In this document: piece by piece, positions 60,697 through 64,000 of the stretch | How the letters are laid out: every line of letters begins with the position of its first letter | Position numbering within the stretch: the stretch's first letter is position 1 | Source of the DNA: Runella sp. SP2 | GTDB lineage: Bacteria; Bacteroidota; Bacteroidia; Cytophagales; Spirosomataceae | Direction of reading: 5' to 3' | Assembly (NCBI RefSeq): GCF_003711225.1 | Contig: NZ_CP031030.1 | Span: 1,922,001 to 1,986,000 of the forward strand | DNA: 64,000 bases | The notes under the pieces: model-generated | The model's input: the letters and a program-made list of their open reading frames with translations, nothing else | Told to the model about the DNA's origin: nothing | The model's database searches: none | Made by a program: the position numbers and the translations under genes

Positions 60697-61740
60697 ATGT
60701 CTCGTAATTTTCAAATTGGCTTGTTTGTTACCGTTACGGTAATCATCACATCATTCTCCTTTTATTTTTGGCAATTGGCCAAAACGCCCAACTTTCAACA
60801 AGGGAAAGACAAAGACTTTGCCCTGTTGATACCTGCGGGGGCTACCTACGAAACGGTGCTCGATTCGCTCAAAAAAAACGACGTATTAAATGACCAGATG
60901 TCGTTTCGTTTTTTGGCTAAATTGCTAGATTTACCCAAAAAAGTAAAACCTGGACGGTATGTTCTAACCCGTAAAATGGGGAACTTAGAAGCCATCCAAA
61001 AACTTCGCAATGGCAGTCAAGATGCTGTTCGCTTGACCTTCAATAATATTCGACTTAAGGAGGATTTGGTGAAGCGAATTGGAGCAAAATTTGCGTTTGG
61101 CGCAGATACTTTAGGCCGATTGTTGAACGACCCTCAGGTATGCCAAAAGTACGGTTTTGATACCACAAACATCGTAAGCATGTTTTTGCCTAATACGTAT
61201 GAGATATTTTGGACAACCAAAGTGGATAAGTTTTTGGGACGTATGCACGATGAGTATAACAAGTTTTGGACGCCCGAACGAATAGCTAAGGCCAAGACGT
61301 TAGGGTATTCTAAAGCAGAGGTATCGGTAATGGCTTCGATTGTTGACGCTGAAACCAACCGAACCGACGAAATGCCGCGCATTGCGGGTGTGTATCTCAA
61401 CCGTATCAAACAAAGTATGCCTTTACAGGCTGACCCTACGGTGATTTTTGCGTGGCGTGATTTTAGCATTAAGCGGGTAACGAGTAAATATTCGGCCCTC
61501 AATTCTCCCTACAATACGTACCGCGTTTTGGGATTGCCACCAGGACCAATCAACATCCCAAGCACGGACGCCATCAACGCCGTTTTGAACGCCGAACAGC
61601 ACGATTACTTGTATTTCTGCGTAAAAATCGACCCTGATGGTAAGTTGCTTGGCTACCACGACTTTGCGGTTACGTACGAAGATCACCTCAAAAACGCAAA
61701 GATTTACCAAGAAGCGCTTAATAAATTAAACATAAAATAA
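60697..61740 (+). CDS. mltG: Endolytic murein transglycosylase MltG
   Basis: 347 residues, usual length. One membrane helix near residues 7-26 anchors it in the inner membrane with the rest outside. A LysM-like part (IPAGATYETVLDSLKKNDVL) leads to the YceG/MltG catalytic domain: MFLPNTYEIFWTT, VSVMASIVDAETNRTDEMPRIAGVYLNRI (the Glu of AET is the expected catalytic residue), LQADPTVIFAW, SPYNTYRVLGLPPGPINIPS. It cuts growing glycan strands of peptidoglycan. The thioesterase gene starts 9 bases after its stop. Confidence 0.95.
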   Translation: MSRNFQIGLFVTVTVIITSFSFYFWQLAKTPNFQQGKDKDFALLIPAGATYETVLDSLKKNDVLNDQMSFRFLAKLLDLPKKVKPGRYVLTRKMGNLEAIQKLRNGSQDAVRLTFNNIRLKEDLVKRIGAKFAFGADTLGRLLNDPQVCQKYGFDTTNIVSMFLPNTYEIFWTTKVDKFLGRMHDEYNKFWTPERIAKAKTLGYSKAEVSVMASIVDAETNRTDEMPRIAGVYLNRIKQSMPLQADPTVIFAWRDFSIKRVTSKYSALNSPYNTYRVLGLPPGPINIPSTDAINAVLNAEQHDYLYFCVKIDPDGKLLGYHDFAVTYEDHLKNAKIYQEALNKLNIK

Positions 61741-61749
61741 CCGCTGCCC

Positions 61750-62166
61750 ATGTTTGTCTATGAGTACAAAGGCGTCCGTGTTCGCTACGCCGATACCGAC
61801 CAAATGGGATACGTGTATTACGGCAATTATGGCCGTTTTTATGAAATCGGTCGGGTGGAAGCCTTGCGTAGTTTGGGGATGTCGTACCGCGAGATGGAGG
61901 ACAGTGGCATAATGATGCCCGTGTATGATAATTATTCGCGTTATCTTCAACCTGCGCGATACGATGACGAACTGAGCATCAAAGTGACGATTCCAGAATT
62001 ACCAATGGCACGGATTGTCTTTGAGTACGAAATTAGGAACCAAGATGGTACTTTGTTGAATACGGGAAAAACGACACTTTTGTTTTTGAGCCGAACAACC
62101 AACCGCCCAACGCGTGCTCCCAAAGAAATGATTGAGCGACTTCAAGGTTTTTACGAACCTAAATAG
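61750..62166 (+). CDS. YbgC-type acyl-CoA thioesterase (hotdog fold)
   Basis: 138 residues, a single hotdog domain. The active-site segment is VRYADTDQMGYVYYGNYGRFYEIGRVEAL, with the Asp of the YbgC/4-hydroxybenzoyl-CoA thioesterase family, followed by DNYSRYLQPARYDDELSIKVTI. It hydrolyses acyl-CoA thioesters. It is the second gene of an operon with mltG and is closed by a strong terminator. Confidence 0.9.
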   Translation: MFVYEYKGVRVRYADTDQMGYVYYGNYGRFYEIGRVEALRSLGMSYREMEDSGIMMPVYDNYSRYLQPARYDDELSIKVTIPELPMARIVFEYEIRNQDGTLLNTGKTTLLFLSRTTNRPTRAPKEMIERLQGFYEPK

Positions 62167-62172
62167 CATTAC

Positions 62173-62221
62173 AAAAAAGTCAAGCCTCCGAATTGTTTCA
62201 ACTCGGAGGCTTGACTTTTTT
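62173..62221. terminator. Strong bidirectional terminator
   Basis: A 19-bp perfect stem from 62173-62191 to 62203-62221 with an 11-base loop, starting with six A and ending with six T, between two convergent genes. Its right end reaches into the stop codon of the epimerase gene. Confidence 0.92.
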
Positions 62222-63092
62222 AGTCTTTCTCAGCAATGGAAACCGACCAAGTACGTTCAAAAGTCTGGTTGCCTTCTAGGCAAATTATTCCTTCTTTTTG
62301 GGTCAAATCTTGCGTAGAATCAACACTGTCAGCAATTCCGCACCAAGGCTCAATACACACAAAGTCGGCGTCTTTGGCCGCCCAAATGCCCACATAAGGA
62401 AAACCACTAAAGCCAAATGTAAGTGAGTTTCTGCCTTTAACTGAGCTTAAAGTAACAGCAGTAGAGTTAAGGTGTTTAAATACCAGTGCATCTTCATAAA
62501 AAAGCGACTTGTTCAAAGCCAAGTTATTCGTTGTCGAAACCAACGTAGGCTGAGTTTCAATCAGTCCGTCAGAGGACAAAGGCCAACGCCATAATTCTTC
62601 TTCAGTATTAAAATTTAACGTATAGTCATTGTACGTTCTTTCTTTGTCAAAAGGTACATGAAAAGCAGGGTGGCCTCCCACTGAAAACCACAATTGATTT
62701 GCGGAAGGGTTATGAACCTGATACGTAACGTTTAATTGATTTTGCACAATTTCGTAGATAAGCCTCAATTCAAATTCAAACGGATAATTGGCCAAAGTGC
62801 TTTCATCTTGAGTAAGTAAAAAGGTGGCTTTATTATCAGTTTGCGCTTCGACTAAAAAGATTTTATCCCTAGCAAATCCATGCCTAGGTAGTTGATAGTC
62901 AATTTTCTGGTAACGATAGGTATTGCCCTTTAAGCTTCCAACAATGGGGAATAAAACAGGCGAATGTTTGGCCCAAACTGCTTGTGCATTCCAGAGATAG
63001 TCCGATTGCGAGGGTACATGAAATAGTTGTTGCAGTTCTGCTCCTTTGGGATGAATCTGAACTTGGAGATGGGTATTTTTAAGTTGTATCAT
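62220..63092 (-). CDS. Aldose 1-epimerase family protein
   Basis: 290 residues, the length of the YeaD/LacX-like branch of galactose-mutarotase-like proteins. Typical parts are KGAELQQLFHVPSQSDYLWN, FPIVGSLKGNTY, RHGFARDKIF (conserved Arg-His) and FSVGGHPAFHVPFD (catalytic-type His), with CIEPWCGIADS near the end (Glu). It interconverts anomers of a sugar or sugar phosphate. It is flanked by a terminator and by a divergent glycosyltransferase gene and seems monocistronic. Confidence 0.9.
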   Translation of the reverse strand: MIQLKNTHLQVQIHPKGAELQQLFHVPSQSDYLWNAQAVWAKHSPVLFPIVGSLKGNTYRYQKIDYQLPRHGFARDKIFLVEAQTDNKATFLLTQDESTLANYPFEFELRLIYEIVQNQLNVTYQVHNPSANQLWFSVGGHPAFHVPFDKERTYNDYTLNFNTEEELWRWPLSSDGLIETQPTLVSTTNNLALNKSLFYEDALVFKHLNSTAVTLSSVKGRNSLTFGFSGFPYVGIWAAKDADFVCIEPWCGIADSVDSTQDLTQKEGIICLEGNQTFERTWSVSIAEKD

Positions 63093-63296
63093 TGCGCAGT
63101 TGAAGGTTTGTACAGATAAAATAATGAGGTTGAAAGTGAGCGATTTGTGAATCTGTTTGCAAAAATTGACAATAAGGCATAGAAAATCTGTGTTTGCTAG
63201 AAATAAAACTCAAAAAAGTTGGGAGAGAACTGTAAAATACATAATTTCAGACCCTTACTCATACTACAAAAACTCTATTTTAACTCTAGCCGTTTG

Positions 63297-64000
63297 ATGG
63301 ACTCACGTGCGCGATTTCAGTTGTCGTTACTTGGCGGTAAAACCGCCCTCCTAAAAATAGGCAAAGGAATGCGCATTCTTCTATTGTTGTTGGTAATTGC
63401 TGTTATCGTAACGGGTGTATTCTTCTCGCAAACACTGGGATTGTTTTTCTTTGGTTTAGGTTTTCTCAACTACATCTTGCTGTTAAGTTTTAGGGTAAGT
63501 AATAACTTTTTTCGTCGAACAAAAAAAAGCATAACAGCTTCGATGTTAGTGGAAGAGTGGCCGAAGTTTTCGATTCTAGTACCCCTAAAAAACGAAGACG
63601 AAGTAATACACGCGACGCTTCAAGCCATTGAAAATTTAGATTATCCCAGCGACCAAAAAGAGGTACTGATTGTTGTGGAAGATACTGATGTGGTTACCCA
63701 ACGTAGCTTAGCTCAAATTGATTTGCCATTTTCATTTCGGGTTATCCACATACCTGAGCTTCCTCCTTTTACCAAAGGGCGGGCATTGTTGTACGCACTT
63801 AGCGAGGCTACGGGTACGTATATCACGGTGTATGATGCCGAAAGTAGGCCAGAGCCTAGTCAATTGAAAGTGGCGGCAACTGCTCTTTTACAGGCAAAAA
63901 ATGAAACATGTTTTCAGTCGAAAATTCGTATTTCAAACGCAGGGACAAACTGGCTCACCCGAAACTTTGCGGGTGAATATTACGAGTGGTACGAGCGGCA
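63297..64000 (+). CDS. Membrane-bound glycosyltransferase family 2 (3' end outside window)
   Basis: The frame from ATG 63297 is open to the window edge, giving 234 residues. Two membrane helices (MRILLLLLVIAVIVTGVFF and LGLFFFGLGFLNYILLLSF) precede the GT-A domain: FSILVPLKNEDEVIHATLQA, VLIVVEDTDVV, PFTKGRALLYALSEATG, and the metal-binding YDAESRPEPSQL. This is the layout of processive, XagB-like or cellulose-synthase-like enzymes that have further helices at the C-terminus. Product unknown. Confidence 0.85.
   Translation, partial: MDSRARFQLSLLGGKTALLKIGKGMRILLLLLVIAVIVTGVFFSQTLGLFFFGLGFLNYILLLSFRVSNNFFRRTKKSITASMLVEEWPKFSILVPLKNEDEVIHATLQAIENLDYPSDQKEVLIVVEDTDVVTQRSLAQIDLPFSFRVIHIPELPPFTKGRALLYALSEATGTYITVYDAESRPEPSQLKVAATALLQAKNETCFQSKIRISNAGTNWLTRNFAGEYYEWYER

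Noticed and set aside
1..64000. tRNA or rRNA genes
   Set aside because: I looked for cloverleaf and rRNA landmarks by eye and saw none; a covariance scan would be needed to exclude a divergent tRNA.

Overview
The window looks like chromosomal DNA of a Bacteroidota bacterium, most likely Cytophagales and possibly Runella or a close relative. The signs are SusC/OMP-type outer-membrane receptors with a carboxypeptidase-regulatory-like plug domain, HmuY, -7 promoter elements of the TAnnTTTG type, PVC-type cytochrome proteins, and intergenic hairpins built on GGTTTTGAGAAACC. The genus is an inference from style; there is no rRNA or marker gene here. I found no tRNA, rRNA, CRISPR array, integrase or transposase.

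Layout. 1-5650 (minus): a heme/iron acquisition locus ordered Fur regulator, CbiX-like chelatase lipoprotein, PepSY membrane protein, TonB-dependent receptor, HmuY (cut by the window edge). 5720-7081 (minus): truA and a MobA-like nucleotidyltransferase. 7233-11926 (plus): two parvulin-type peptidyl-prolyl isomerases and a MoxR ATPase. 12122-15255: malic enzyme and a hemerythrin-like protein. 15300-23300: an accessory island of orphan C-terminal cassettes of polymorphic toxins with their immunity genes, two kinds of direct repeats and no complete toxin. 23360-26730: a broken lipoprotein gene, a PAS protein, and metE behind a cobalamin riboswitch. 26954-43490: mostly metabolic and envelope genes (Gfo/Idh oxidoreductase, PVC-type cytochrome protein, peptide deformylase-like protein, orphan DUF2384 antitoxin, M28 and M24 peptidases, MMPL transporter, GNAT, TIM-barrel isomerase, a large outer-membrane beta-barrel, an RmlD-like reductase). 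43742-50317 (minus): a surface-glycan type cluster with MBOAT acyltransferase, two dolichol-phosphate-mannose-synthase-like glycosyltransferases and two polytopic membrane proteins. 50667-64000: KASIII enzyme, DUF1080 protein, second PVC-type cytochrome protein, a peptidase-like/propeller/barrel protein, a Ser-less alpha/beta hydrolase, DinB, MltG, thioesterase, aldose epimerase and a truncated glycosyltransferase.

The most interesting region is 15.3-23.3 kb. It holds two toxin tails with an xHH (HNH/EndoVII-like) signature and two with an apparent PD-(D/E)xK nuclease core, each followed by an immunity gene. The first two share a 117-bp Hint-domain tail differing at two positions; the second pair is preceded by 249-bp direct repeats. 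Three of the four lack a credible start codon. This is the arrangement expected of a reservoir of silent toxin tips that recombine onto a full-length toxin elsewhere.

A second theme is a dispersed hairpin family. At least five intergenic places carry stems of different sequence that all close on the same tetraloop, TGAG (CTCA on the other strand), and the base pair closing the loop covaries (T-A or G-C). Two places form tandem arrays (31.23-31.83 kb and 55.32-55.71 kb).
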